A DNA stretch of 64,000 nucleotides, from contig CM070874.1 of the NCBI GenBank assembly GCA_036365515.1, positions 214,076,942 through 214,140,941 of the forward strand, written 5' to 3'. The notes beneath the pieces are model-generated. The model made no database searches. It was not told where the DNA came from and saw only the letters and a list, made by a program, of their open reading frames with translations. The DNA is from Torymus aiolomorphi. Lineage: Eukaryota; Arthropoda; Insecta; Hymenoptera; Torymidae. This document shows positions 33,966 to 46,386 of the stretch, in pieces (position 1 is the first letter of the stretch; the number at the start of each line of letters is the position of its first letter). The translations under genes were made by a program, and so were the position numbers.

Positions 33966-35640
33966 GGCCAGACAATAATGTAGTATATTCATACTGTTTG
34001 GGAAATATCAAGTTTTGAATTTCCCGCGGTTGCGCGACCGAGGGATAACTCAGCAGGCGGCCGCGCGACGGCAGCACTCGTCAGCTGCTCTCTGCGGAAC
34101 AGCTGAATCGCTACACTGATTAGCCGAGTACGGCAAAAATCATACTGTCTCTCTCATGCTTACAATGTAAATGAGAGAGACGGTGATTTGACTCACTCCT
34201 CGGGAACACCGAGACGAGGAAGAAGACGGAAGTGCTCACTCATTCTGTCGGTAAAATCCTGGACGGCGTGCTTACCACGAGGCCGCACGGCCGACTCTTA
34301 CTCATTCGGTCTACTCTATTCATCTCTTCGTCTGGTCGGCGTGCTCGCCAAGAGGCCGCATGGCCGGCACACACGGCGTTCTCACTACAGTTAGGCTCTC
34401 TCTCTGAAACGGTCGGCCGCGTGAAGAGTTTCAGTGTACAAGTTCGGCAGCTCTCACACCGGATGGACTCAAGTGTGGCATTCTTACGCTTCTCAAACTC
34501 CACTCATGTAACGGTAGGCCACGTGGAGATTCAGTGCGGACATCCTCGACAATTCTCATCGGATGGACTCAAGTGTGATCTTTCTCACTCTCTTCATATG
34601 GATATCATACGGCATCGACTCACGCGGCTACGATCATACAGCAGCAGTTCTCACACGGTATAGTCCATTGCGTGCTTGCCACGAAGTGCTTGGACTGCTC
34701 GTGCGGCATCTTCTAGTGCGGCAGTGATTCTCACACGGCGGTGATAATCAAGCGGCATCTGCTGCACTTTGGAGGCTGCTCTCAAGGAGGAGGCTTCACT
34801 AGTGTTCTCACATGGAAACTTCTCACACGGCGGTGATACTCAAACGGCATTCTTCTCACCGTCGCTCGATGCTTTGAGCACACCACGAGGCAGCTTCTCA
34901 CCCGGACATTCTCGTATGGCAACTCCTTACGGCAGGGTTGTGTCGCAATGCACAACCCAGGACCGCTTGCTGCATCTAGCTAGCAACGAGGCGACACATC
35001 TCAGCAACTGCTACGCCAAACTCAACAGGATTTCTGATATGGCCTTTCTCATCGGCTGCTTCGCATCCTCACACTCATCTCACCGGCTGTCTCATTTTAA
35101 TCATCATGCTCAGCATACGGCTCTTCTCAACTGCTCATCTTTGTTGCGGCATCACCATCACCCGACCAACTCATCAGCTTAAGGATTAATATAACCTCTA
35201 CGTATGAGAAGGTAACAACTCAATTACATGCGGCCATTTTATACAAAGGTGCGCTGCTATACGGAATGCATAGCCACGCGGTATAATTAGGAAAGACTCA
35301 GGCACGATTAGGTCAGTAATACCTAATCGTGTCATCTCATAGAAAACTCAACCACAATCAACTCAATAATAATTGATTGTGTTGCTTATTGTATGGTTAG
35401 TACTCTCATCAGTGATTCGCAACGTCACACAGAAAACTCATACACTCAAACAGCAAACTCACCAATACTCATAGAATTTTGTAACACTCATACACTCAGA
35501 ATTATGTAACAGTCATACACTCAACTATTTGTTGTAACTTTTTCACACAGTAATATTAATTTTGCACTAACTTTTATATCGACAATTATGTAATAGTAAT
35601 TTATGTTTTATATTTATTTGAATATATTATAGTTTAATTG
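33966..35640. other. CACGG-rich low-complexity region without recognised genes
   Basis: From about 34000 to 35200 the sequence is GC-richer and full of short variants of TCTCACACGGC, CGGCATTCT and GGATGGACTCAAGTGTG, a cryptic short-period repeat. Open frames across it (34188-34663, 34769-35182) have low-complexity Ser/His/Arg content and no domain. An inverted GTCTCTCTCAT / ATGAGAGAGAC pair sits at about 34147-34182. 35200-35640 is AT-rich with ACACTCATACACTCA repeats. Confidence 0.45.
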
Positions 35641-35657
35641 ACTGAAGTGTTTGGCTT

Positions 35658-36275
35658 GGAACTATTTCTCTTTGTGACTTGGAAATATGGATTTTTATAA
35701 TTGGTATCCTCTAAATATCGTGGGTTCACGATAAAATACATTGTTTTAACAATATTTTTCTAAAATATGGTGAAAAGTGTGTGGAATCCTGCAACAAACA
35801 GGGAAAACCATGATTCAAGGCACTTATTGGCATTGAAACGCCGGAAATTTAGTTTTGTTTCGTTCTTTTTCTCAAAATAACATAGGTTTATGCTGGAAAT
35901 GCCTGTGTTTACCAATATTTTCCTAGTATATGGTGAAAAGTGCATGGAATCCTGCAACAAACAGGGAAAACCATGATTTAAGGCACTTATTGCTATTCTA
36001 ACGCCGGAAATTTAGATTTATTTCGTTCTTTTTCTCAAATTAACATAGGTTTATGCTGGAAATACCTGTTTTTACCAATATTTTCCTAGAATATGGTGAA
36101 AAGTGCGTAGAATCCTGCAATAAACAGGGAAAACCATAATTTAAAGAACTATTTCTCTTCGTGACTTGGAAATATGGATTTTTAATATTGGTATCCTCTA
36201 AATATCGTGGGTTCACGATAAAATATAGTGTTTTAACAATATTTTTCTAAAATATGGTGAAAAGTGTGCGGAATC
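35658..36275. repeat. 163-bp tandem repeat, four units
   Basis: The anchor TATGGTGAAAAGTG recurs at 35766, 35929, 36092 and 36253 (steps 163, 163, 161). The outer units carry GGAACTATTTCTCTTxGTGACTTGG and ATCGTGGGTTCACGATAAA, while the middle units carry CATAGGTTTATGCTGGAAAT, so two variants form a P-Q-Q-P pattern. Confidence 0.9.
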
Positions 36276-36711
36276 AATTTATTTTGTAAACATCCACAGC
36301 ATGTCCTCATTATAAATTATGGATTCTCAAACACATACAAATCATGCTTTATTCTCTTTTTAAGACGATTTATTATATTAATTAGTATTTTGTATGATCG
36401 AATAAATATTAAATGCCGAATTATACTATGAAAAATGAAATTGCAGAGCGTTTTTCGTCGATCCGCGGTAATTGCAGCGTCCGCGGTAATACCCACATTT
36501 ACCCTATATAATGATGCAAAACAATTTTCAAAATTCGACAATTTTGAAAAAAGAAATTTAGTTTTTTGCATTTACCTCAAAAAATACAAGCCAAATCGAA
36601 AAACGTGTATGTGTGCGGGTGTGTATGTGCGAGTGTGTGTGTCTTCGGATGTGTGATCTCTCTCTCTCTCTCTCTCTCTCCAGAATATGCTTGGAAGTGG
36701 GTAGGAGGGCT
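36276..36711. repeat. AT-rich spacer with a (CT)n tract
   Basis: A (CT)n microsatellite of about 24 bp lies at 36657-36681, preceded by a short TG-rich stretch at 36604-36650. No gene is seen. Confidence 0.6.
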
Positions 36712-37046
36712 TAGGGGTCGTCCATAAAGGACGTCCGCAAACTTTTAGTATTTTTAGAACCCCCTCTCGCCGCTGTCACGTCTAGTCACACTTTCAGTTA
36801 CCCCCCCTCCCCCATAAAAAGGACGTCACAGATTTTAATTTGCGCCCCCCCCCCTTTTCATTTCAAATTTCTGAAATTTAATATAATTAAAAAATACACA
36901 AAATATAAAATATTTTAATTAAATACGTAATTTATTTAATAATAATTTTTAATAAATAATATAATCTTTAATAAAGAATATATCTTTAGTTTATAAATTA
37001 TAAATAAATAATTAATATAATCTGATTATATTAATAATTAATATAT

Positions 37047-38675
37047 TTATTGTGTATCTTGAGTCCAAGGATTAATTAACCACTCTTGAACAGAGGGTAC
37101 CAATGGCATGCTTTCAATATCTTCAGCAGTTGGAAGTGGTGGTCCTTCTTCATTTACAGCAGCTACGTCTTGTTGTTCGACCCACTCGATATTGTCAGCT
37201 CCGATGATTTCATCTTTGATTATACATAATAGCTCATCTGTATTTCCTGATTTTCGAGTTGAAATTACTTATTTTGCTTTTACCTTCTTTAAACTTTTCT
37301 CTTTTCCATGAACGTTTCCATGATTTTTGAGAGACTTTATAGAAGCATGATAAAGACCCCACTTCAAGCAAATCCTATCAAAAAGTCGAGATTGTACAGA
37401 TGGGCAATACATGCCATATGGAATTTGAGAAAAATCTTTATGTTTTGGCTGAATACCTAACAAGTTGAAGTAAAAGAGGACAATATTTCTTATTTTTTTC
37501 ATCAAAAGGTAACACTTGAAGTCCAGAGGATGATTGACGAATATTCATTGGAGGAGGCAAAAATCTTGATTTTAAAAGTAGCTGTAAACTACTGCGCCAA
37601 ACACGGCAACATTTATTATCATCGCATTTGACGATTTGTAAAAAATATTGTGATTCTCGTACGTGTTTATTATACCAAGAAGGATCAGATGCATTAACGG
37701 GTGTTACATCCTTTGGGCTTATGTATTCTGCTTGTACAGGATAGCTATCAATTATTAAATTGCTCCAAATTTCTCCTAGAACTTCTCCCGCAAATGTAAA
37801 ATTTTTCAATTCCAACTCTTTATCGATAGTTTTGTTGCTGCCATCGGGGTGTGTTCCGAAGTGATCATGTGGTAAAATTAAACCAGCTAATTCATTGCTA
37901 AGAGATGCCATGCGTCTCTCTAAGCGACTGTATGCACTCCGCCCCGGTGCGTTTGTAGCAATGAAAAGAGCGTCTAAGTCAAAATTTTTAAAATGTTGAT
38001 TCGCACACGAAATAACTCGAGCGTATCGCGGATTTTCATCTGGAGCACCATCTGTCGTAATAATCAGAACAGGTTTTATACTACCATTAGCTTTTTTAAC
38101 CAGAGATGCGAAATTGTCTAATTCAAAAACACGTTCGCGATCTAATGCGTGTGTCTCTGGAGTCGAAGAGCAATGTTTGCCACTTCGAATAGCAATGTAG
38201 GACGATCCTGAATAAGAAACGGCACTAGGACAACCTTCATTATCTGGTTTAATTTCCACACCTGCATACACGGACGGTATTAATTTATGCCGTTCAGCAA
38301 TCATCCAATCATGATCGGGAAGAGACACTTTATATTGTAAATGCATTAGCTTGTCCTTTAGCTGCTGCAAACCAATGGGCACTCTTGCTTTGTCATCTAC
38401 AGACATAAAAATAGTTTCATCGTGTCCTAATACAGATGCAAGTATCTCTAGCGCGAGAATCGTTGCGTGGCAAAATGGACCATCAGGATGTTTTGCATGA
38501 TGATCTGCTTCTGGCCGACACAGTTTAACTGGAACAGTTGTAATATGCCGTTTTCCTTCTTCTGTATTACTGCGGCGAGGAAGAAGTCGCAGATACGCTC
38601 CGCTTTTTGAAATTTTAAATCCATCGTCTTGTAGTTCTCTGGTAAGATCAGCTAAAGTTTTGCAACTTCTAATTA
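37047..38675 (-). pseudogene. DDE-type transposase, exon 2 (frameshifted)
   Basis: Minus strand. The exon starts at 38675 after a TTTAAATTTCAG acceptor and reads IRSCKTLADLTRELQDDGF and YLRLLPRRSNTEEGKRHI. The catalytic candidates are FMSVDDKARVPIGL (Asp), ITTDGAPDENPRY (Asp) and SAYSRLERRMASLSNEL (Glu). Further motifs are LPHDHFGTHPDG, HVRESQYFLQIVKC and RFLPPPMNI. A frameshift near 37480 leads to YGMYCPSVQSRLFDRICLK. A C-terminal C2H2-like finger has lost one Cys (CLKW). An in-frame stop is at 37269, then VPSVQEWLINPW to the final stop at 37047. I recognise the family from unnamed proteins in many invertebrates but know no accepted name. Confidence 0.82.
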
Positions 38676-38929
38676 CTGAAATTTAAACATTTTACTGAAA
38701 TTAATAAAAGATATAAAAAATACAAAATTGACGAAATTTGCCAATAAAAATGAAAGAAATAAATAAATACACTTTAAATTATTTAATATTTGCATTTTAA
38801 AATGTATCAGCGCATTAAAGGATTAGAAAAAACAAATAAAATTTTATATATATTAATTTTATGTTTTAAATTTTTAATGTAATAAATACTAAAATATTTT
38901 AATTCTAGTTGGAATTAAACAATAACTGT

Positions 38930-39251
38930 TGTTTTTGAGATTGAATGAGTGAAGGGTGGGATCGTGGACTGAAGGTTCAATAATTGAAGGCGTTTCGTGT
39001 GGAGAATAAAGTGGCTTATTGTTGGTGTCCGTTGTGCAGTCGTGAGCTACTGCTGTCTCTCTTGGCCGTCGCGCTGAACTGAACTGACTGCACGGCCAGG
39101 CGCCGTCGGCCGGCGTCTTGGGAGTTGGAGGGGCGCAGAGAGGACCGCGTGGCGAGCGCTGACTGGCTGCGTACTTGCGCAGGCCGAATATGACCTTATA
39201 AGGCCCGATGACGTCAGCGTCTCGAGCGTTCTAGGCGATGGATCGTGAACA
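38930..39251 (-). repeat. BEL 3' LTR
   Basis: 322 bp, TG...CA ends. It is about 10 bp longer than the other LTR because of an indel near 39090 (GACTGCACGGCCAGGCG region). Confidence 0.95.
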
Positions 39252-39285
39252 TTCCGCCCATCTTCGCCAGACTGGCGAACGAACC

Positions 39286-40967
39286 TCACTCAGCAGGGTG
39301 AAGACGTACGACCTTGGCGATGGGTCGACGAAGAGTTGTGGTGGCCTTGCACAAATCGACCACGCGCGTGATTCCATCACTCCCTGGATGAATAGCTGTG
39401 ATGCGTGCGAGGGGCCACTGGGCTGGAGGCGTGAGCTCGTTGCGAACGAGCACGAGATCACCCACGGCTATTGGATGCTGTAGTTGCCTCCACTTACGTC
39501 GTGCCTGCAGCGAAGTCAGATATTCTGAAGACCACCTCGTCCAGAAATGCTGAGTCAGCTGACTGATCAAAAGCCAGCGCTTTCCTGGAGTCACATTGGC
39601 ATCTGCGAGGTTTTCTTCAGGCACTAAAAATGACGAACGTTGAATTAGAAAATGTGATGGGGATAAAAATGCTAGGTCAGAAGGATCGTCCGTGAGAGCA
39701 GTAAACGGCCTTGAATTAAGACAAGCTTCAATTCTGCACATAAGAGTCACAAGCTCCGAAAATGTGAGATCTTGTTCTCCAACGACTCGGGGGAGAGTAC
39801 GTTGATGAGCATCCTCAATTAATAGAGTGGTAAAGTGACAATCAGCAGGTAAAATAAATGGATGCTTAGCATCTTCTTCGAGAAAAGAGTGAGAAAGTCG
39901 ACCGCCCACCCTGAGCAACTGATTTTGTATCATGGGGTTTAAAGGTAAAAGAGAGCTTTTGGTCGAAAGTTTACCTTTTCTTTGTAACTGTTGGAGTTCA
40001 AGTTTAAAATAAGCCGTTTGAACTAGATATATCTGACAAAGTCTGGTGTTCTCAAGCTCACTAGCACTTATTCCCTTAGAATCCGGAGTGTGATAGCATA
40101 GTAGGGATTGAAGAGCAGTACGAAAACTAACAACCGAACTTGAAGTCGCTTCGCGTTCAGTTTTCGAGCAGATTCTGAAGATGAATCTAAAGCAGTACGA
40201 TGCCATACGATATAACTTATTTAATGACAAATATTTGTTAATAAGACTCCAAATTTTTGGAGTATTCTCGACAGAATTTGGAGTGCTCTTGCTAGCGACT
40301 AGAGAGTGGCTAGGTCGAAGATTCAGACTATTTACTGTAAAAGTGAGCTGATCATGAGCCTTTGACCATGACTCATGATTATCGAAGAGCCAGGTGGGAC
40401 CTTTCCACCATAAGCTATACGAAACAAGTTTTGAGGGCTCAATACCTCGTGAAATAACATCCGCGGGGTTATCACCTGATCGTACGTGATGCCAGAACGC
40501 ATCAGGTAGCAGGGTATGAATCTCGGAGCATCGGTTAGCGACAAAAACGCCCCATCTAGAGGGGTGGCCTTTTAACCAGAAGAGCACATCAGCAGAATCA
40601 GACCAAAGATGAACACTCTCAACCTTTATTGGGAAAGATTCGAGGAATGTGTGAACCAGTCGAGCAAGTAGCAACGCAGCGCAAAGTTCTAAGCGAGGTA
40701 TGCTTAGCGTCTTAAGTGGAGCTATTCGCGTTTTAGCCACTTGAAGAGTGACAAGCGCTTCTTGAATTTGGATCAAGCGCAGGTAGACTACTGCACCATA
40801 CGCAAATTTAGAGGCGTCTGCGAATCCGTGAATCTCACGTAATTCACATTGGGGAGTGTAACCGCTCCAGCGAGGGATTTTAATCAGACTAAGTGAATGA
40901 AGATCTTGCAACCAAGTCTGCCACCGATTTGAGATATCAAGAGGCAGTTCTTCGTCCCAACTAACCT
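39286..40967 (-). pseudogene. pol: BEL RNase H and integrase with the catalytic core deleted
   Basis: Minus strand, open for 541 residues from 40911. RNase H motifs are intact: HGFADASKFAYGAV, IPRLELCAALLLAR, WSDSADVLFWL and DNPADVISRG. The integrase part begins with the linker NQLLRVGGRLSHSF and the zinc-domain start DCHFTTLLIEDAHQRTL, then jumps in frame to FSELVTLMCRIEACLNSRP, which normally lies after the third catalytic residue. About 150-200 residues, including the whole DDE core, are missing. The C-terminal domain (LVLVRNELTPPAQWPLARI to VVRLHPAE) is complete. The neat in-frame deletion leaves the longest open frame in the element. Confidence 0.9.
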
Positions 40968-42530
40968 TCAGAATCCATAAAGTTGCATAATAATCTTAGA
41001 GGTTATTGCGATAGGAGCCAACCACCCCATGGGGTCGAAGATGCGAGTAATTCTAGAGAGAACCGAACGTTTGGTATATGCCGAATCAACGGGAGCATCT
41101 TCGATATGAAAACTAAAGTAATCTGTGTTAGGTTGCCAATCTATACCTAAAATTGGTACAGAGGTTTCAGAAGCAAATAAAGCAATGGAATCTGCAGCTA
41201 ACATATTCGAGGGTAGGGAAGAGAGTACTTGAGTGTTATTCGACGTCCACTTTCTAAGATTAAGATGACCTTGCTTGAAGAGTTGAATTAATTCATCTTG
41301 TTTGTTCAATGCTTCATCAAGTGAATGTGCACCAGTAAGCACATTATCCGAATACATCTCTGTTCGAACAGCTTCAGCTGCGATTGGGAAAGTTTGGCCA
41401 TAGTCTTCGGCTAATTTCAAAAGAGTTCGTATAGCTAGAAAAGGCTAACAGGCCAAACCATTCGTCACTATGGTTAATCGATAAATTTGAATGGGTTCAC
41501 TCTTGTCAAAACGCCATAAAATCGACTGAAAGGGTTGATCACATTGTTCGACACCAATCTGCCTGAACATTTTCTCCACGTCAGCTGAGAGGGCGATCTT
41601 GTACCTTCGCCAGGCGTAGATCAAAGCGACAGGATTTTGAAGAAGATTAGGTCCAATGTGAAGAAGATCATTAACGGAAATTCCTGATTTGCTCTTGCTC
41701 GAGCCGTTAAACAGAGTGCGCAATTTGGTCGTCGTACTGGTTTCCTTCCATACACCGTAATATGGTAAGAAGGCTTCATTCTTAGGAAATGAATCTAAAT
41801 CAGTGGTAAGAGTCATACGACCTAAGTCAATGTACTCTTTGATGAATTTAATATACGCTGTTTTCAGTTTTTCGTCCTTAGTGAACTTTGCTTCGAGACG
41901 ATTGAGTGCGCGTAATGCGGCAGTGTGAGAGCTCTCGAGATGAGCAGAACTCAACTGATCTCGACTTTTCTAGGGTAGACTTACTATATATTGCTCTGTT
42001 TCATCTTGACGAGTTGTTTTTCGATAAAAATCCTCGCATGCTTGTTCGCCAGGCGAGTAAAATTTTTTGTCATTGACTATCTCCTCCGCCCTCCAAAAAT
42101 CTTGTACGAGCTCCAAAAGTTTGGCTTCATGCTCGCAGCTGTCCGAACAATGAAGAGATATTGATTCTAACTCTATTTCTGAAGTTGAAGAAGAGAGATT
42201 ACCTGTCAAGAGCCATCCAAGTTTGGAACTAAGTGCTATCGGCTGAAGACTTTGGCCCTTAACTATTTGATTTTCAATGATTTGCGCATAAACGCTAGCA
42301 CCGAGTAGAATATCGATACGTGAAGTCGAGATACTTAGGGTCTGCTAGTTGCAGCCCTCTTAAGTATTCGAAATTTGTATTACCCCCTACGACGGGAAGC
42401 TTATACGACGAGAGTTTTGGCAAGACTATCGAGTCCACCTTTAGAGAGACGGTTGAATCAAAATGAGGCTGTATAGAAAGACAAGCTACCTTAGAAGATA
42501 CAGCAGCTGTCTTTTCGCCTATACCTTGAA
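40968..42530 (-). pseudogene. pol: BEL protease end and reverse transcriptase (broken, active site altered)
   Basis: Minus strand. 42530-42210 continues the protease in a shifted frame (FEYLRGLQLADP). 42209-41970, 41954-41445 and 41420-40968 hold the RT. Motifs seen are LPYYGVWKETSTTTKLRTLF, LSADVEKMFRQIGV (motif A Asp present) and, in place of the YVDD motif C, MYSDNVLTGA, so the second catalytic Asp is Asn. An in-frame TAG at 41445 interrupts GLAC-PFLAIRTLL. Several breaks in total. Confidence 0.9.
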
Positions 42531-44083
42531 TGTGCGTATGACTGGTTCTACATCTAATGAGAGCAAGTTACACAAGGCTTGTGTAACAAGTGAGATTTGA
42601 GATCCGGGGTCGATGAGTGCACGAACTAGAATTTTGGTTCCGTTAGGACCAAGGGCGTTAACCCTAGCGGTAGCTAAAAGTACTCCAATATTCTTAGTAC
42701 TTACTCCACTATTAAGGGAGACTGACTGTGAGGCAAGTTGAAAGTCATTGGAAACGATAACGTTGCTACAGTTTGGGTTGGTGGGGCTGGACACTGAGTC
42801 AATCTGATCAGTCTGCGATGAACTGATTACTTGATTGCTGTCAGTGTGCACCAAAGTGTGATGCTTAGCTTTACAAAGAATGCATCGGTACGTGGAAGTA
42901 CAATTTTTAACGTTGTGTTTTCCTAAACAATTGAAGCAAAGATTAGAAGATCTTATCAATTCCTTTCGTTCAGGAATCGTTTTATTGAGAAATCGTTCAC
43001 ATCTATTTGTAAAATGATGTTGATTACAAATCGAACATTTCTTTTTTGCCGGATTCGGAGATGAAGCTTGAAGCGAATAAACCGACTGAGCATTGTCATT
43101 CTCTGATTTACGAGGTTTTGAATTTGAGGATTGAGCTTTTGAGTTATTTGTTGAAGACGATCTAGTGCCAGCTTCTATGGCCTCTAGAGTGAGGGTTTGA
43201 CTTCGAAGAAAGGCTTGAAGTTGATCCAATGTGGGTGGATCAACGCTATCACCAAGATGTCTTTCCCATTCTTTACGAGTATTCAAATCAAGCTGCTTAA
43301 GCAAGAAATGTACCATCAGATCACTACCTAAAGAATCCGCTCTATTAAGGGATGTTGGACTAGCTACAGGGTTGTAAAGTTCCCTGTAAATACGTTTAAT
43401 TTCCGAAGAAGAGTCTGTCTTCATGGGTTTGACTGAGAAGATTTCTGAAATGTGAGAGCCAACAATACGCCGTTGTTTTTCGTAATATTCGATTAAAGCT
43501 GTCCAGGCTCGTTCATAATTATCACCCGCAATGGGCAGAGATTTAATTTTCTCAAGTGCGTCACCTGTAAGGTGAGTGCGAAGATAATGCAATTTCAAGA
43601 CAGGTGTTAAATCTTCGCGTCGATGAATGACTGAACGAAAGACATCCCTAAAATTTTCCCAATCCGAGAATTTGCCAGAAAATTTGGGTAGATCTACCTT
43701 CGGTAACGATTGAACGAAACGTTAGTTGCAAGAGCAGGACTAGTGGCAACTGGGGCAACATTCGAATTGAAGGAGCCTTGATTGGCATCTCTTTTTCTAA
43801 CAGCCTTTAAGAAATCAAGAAATTCTCCTCGATAGACATAAAAGCTATCCTCACCCAAATTACAGAGGTTAGTTGTAAAATAAGCGTGATTTTTATCAAG
43901 AGCCTCGAGCTTCAGAATTGACTCGTGATGCAACTGAAAAGTCGCATAATTTGCTTCAAGTCCGGCGAGACATGATTCCGCATAACCTTCCGTCATGTTA
44001 TCCTTACCCTTAGATTTGAAATTTTTAAATGAATTATTAATCCTAGCTTGGAGTAACAGCTGTCTAGTATGTAGTCTCTCCAT
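42519..44083 (-). pseudogene. gag: BEL gag and protease (frameshifted)
   Basis: Minus strand. ATG at 44083 (MERLHTRQLLLQARINN) opens the BEL gag N-terminus. A frameshift near 43715 leads to LPKVDLPKFSGKFSDWENF and LHYLRTHLTGDALEKIKSLP, the conserved BEL capsid region. Cys/His knuckles follow (CSICNQHHFTNRC, CFNCLGKHNVKNC, CILCKAKHHTLVH), then the protease active site RALIDPGSQISLVTQAL (Asp-Pro-Gly-Ser, where many BEL proteases have D-x-G-S). A frameshift near 42530 ends it at a TGA at 42519. The continuation is in the other frame. Confidence 0.9.
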
Positions 44084-45685
44084 TTTGAGATCGAGTTAAT
44101 TAGACTAGTAATAAATTTGACTATTTTAACTTTGGTATTGAGTTAACTATCCTTACCCACTCGAGAGTAGAGAAAGAGATAGTGAGAGTTATTACAACTA
44201 AGTCTTAACCTAGATTACAATACTTATGCTAGTCTGTGGTAACGATGTGCCTGAAGATGCAACGTTGAGTGCGTCTGCTAACGTTCCCACGGTGAATCAG
44301 CTGATGATCCACAGCGTTGACTGTTCGAAGAGAAGTTACTGCAGGCGTTGTATTCAGCTATCCTTGCAGCGTAGTCAGCAGCTGAATCAGGAATGCATCC
44401 AGATGTGGTCCAGCAGTCGATGTTGCAGTCAAGACAAAGTAACAGCAAACAGCAATAAAACTGCAAGTTCAAGTAACATAAGTGTTTGCTAAGGCGAAAA
44501 TTGCAATCAATTTTCTCAAGACTAGCTAAATATTACAATTAAATTTATAATAAACTCAAACACAATTAACTTGTACTAATCTCAAATAACGCTACTCAAT
44601 TTTAATTAAAGTACTTTGACTAAATAGAGATCATTAAATTCTCATTAAACGTAATAAATGTACTAGAATAACTAGACGATAGTTGCAAAGTTTAAATTAA
44701 ACAAATTGGAACGATACGTGTGTCCAAGTATTAGGACGAGGCATCCGAGCGCAATCGGATCGGCGTTGGGTGCGAAGAAGATGGACTCGTCCGAGTACAG
44801 CTTCGTTCCGTTGATGCGCCCCCTGGCTTATGACAATGGACTCGTCCCCTCCAATTATGCTTGGTGACGACGTACGTGACGTCTTGAACGTAATACGTCC
44901 TTATGGTCGTCCTCTTGAAGACGTCTCTTCCTCCTTCGTGGAAAGCTGCCTGTATGCCCGGTGAACGCCTCGCTCCTCGGTGCTGTAGCGAGCGATGTCC
45001 ACGCGGGTACTCCGTGGCTTGACTCGTGTGAGTTCCGTAGCGTGTAGATTCCACGCGGGTACTCCTTGCCTTGGCTGGTGTGGATCCCGTAGCGTGTACG
45101 CCGCACGCGGGTTGTCCGTGCCTTGAATGATGTGGACCCCGTACGTGTACGCTGCACATGGGTTGTCCGTGATGAAATGCTGTGGACCCCGTGCGTGTAC
45201 AATGCACGCTGGTTGTCCGTGTCTTGATATCTGCCGGTCACCGTACGAACGCGGTGACTCGAAAGCTGGCGTTACAGCGCACGCTTTTGGCTACAAGACA
45301 AGATGGCTGCCGGTCACCGTACGAACGCGATGACTCTAGAGCTGGCTTTGCAGCGCACGCTCTTGGCAACGTCTTGGAGTCGTTAGGTACGCACTCCAAG
45401 GCGCTTTCAGAAATGGAGAAAATAGCAATTGAGTCTGCTATTTCCCCTAGGAAGCCTTAGTGATAGGCTTCCTCGCGCGCGACGGCGTGATAACGAGAGA
45501 GAGGCAGCAACGAACGCAAAGTCAACATGCGGGCACATGTGACTGTAACGGCACTCACGACCACGAACACTTTTTGATGCGTACCTGAAAGAAGAAGTGC
45601 TATTCCTACGCCACTCGAGAGTAGACGTAGAGAATAGAGAAGGTTTTCTTCCTCGGCGTCTTCATGCCGTTGCTTCTCTCCCACG
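44084..45685 (-). other. BEL leader with internal minisatellites
   Basis: Untranslated leader between the primer site and gag. About 45000-45230 holds a degenerate 55-60-bp repeat (GTGTACxxxxCACGCGGGTTGTCCGTG, four or so units). About 45232-45380 holds a 77-bp direct repeat (CGGTCACCGTACGAACGCG / GCGATGACTC). Open frames here encode Arg/His/Thr-rich repeat peptides and are probably not genes. 44100-44740 shows nothing else. Confidence 0.55.
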
Positions 45686-45703
45686 ATTCGGCTCGAAGGA
45701 CCA
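45686..45703 (-). other. BEL primer-binding site (tRNA-Tyr)
   Basis: On the minus strand TGGTCCTTCGAGCCG follows one base after the LTR. It is complementary to the 3' end of eukaryotic tRNA-Tyr (CGGCTCGAAGGACCA) over 15 nt. Confidence 0.85.
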
Positions 45704-45704
45704 A

Positions 45705-46016
45705 TGTTTTTGAGATTGAATGAGTGAAGGGTGGGATCGTGGACTGAAGGTTCAATAATTGAAGGCGTTTCGTGTGGAGAATAAAGTGGTTTATTGTTGG
45801 TGTCCGTTGTGCAGTCGTGAGCTGCTGCTGTCTCTCTTGGCCGTCGCGCTGAACTGAACTGAACGGCGCCGCGGCCGGCATCTTGGGAGTTGGAGGGGCG
45901 CAGAGAAGGCCGCGTGGCGAGCGCTGACTGGCTGCGCACTTGCGCAGGCCGAATATGGCCTTATAAGGCTCGATGACGTCAGCGTCTCGAGCGTTCGAGG
46001 CGATGGATCGTGAACA
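45705..46016 (-). repeat. BEL 5' LTR
   Basis: 312 bp, TG...CA ends, next to the primer site. A palindromic CCTTATAAGG near 45959-45968 could serve as a TATA-like element. Confidence 0.95.
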
Positions 46017-46386
46017 ACTGTGTAGTCAAATTATGTATAGATTTGGAATATAATTTTTATATTAATGAAAAACTTTGTTGAAAACTGAAGAAAAAAAATC
46101 TTTAAAAACGGAGAAAAAATGTTAATAATGTTAATGATTGTTCATTTTCGTTGGGGATGTACGTAATTAATTACATATAATTAACTGAATATTTTTATTA
46201 TTTAATTTGAAAATTCAAATCTCAAATAAAAATGTATACGTACAAATTTCAATTTTATCAAGTCAAAAAAAAAAAAGAAAACACAATATTTATATTTAAA
46301 TTATTCTTAAAAGTAAAAAAAAAAAATAGTCAGCATAAGATATGTATACATAAATAAACAGATAAACATTTTCCCAAATTGCTTAC

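Larger units (their letters stand above)
38930..46016 (-). mobile_element. BEL/Pao LTR retrotransposon, inactive
   Basis: 7,087 bp on the minus strand between LTRs that both start TGTTTTTGAG and end GTGAACA (plus-strand view), with a perfect target duplication ACTGT (38925-38929, 46017-46021). A tRNA-Tyr primer site, gag with knuckles, protease, RT, RNase H and integrase remnants follow in BEL order. The LTRs differ by about seven to eight substitutions plus indels (about 3-4%). It sits inside the intron of the DDE transposase gene. Confidence 0.96.

Noticed and set aside
34188..35182. Plus-strand frames as a possible Ser/His-rich protein gene
   Set aside because: Low-complexity sequence repeated in two frames, no conserved motif, no splice or promoter support.
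44731..45241. Minus-strand Arg/His/Thr-rich frames in the BEL leader
   Set aside because: They encode the 55-60-bp minisatellite in two frames and sit between the primer site and gag. No family resemblance.
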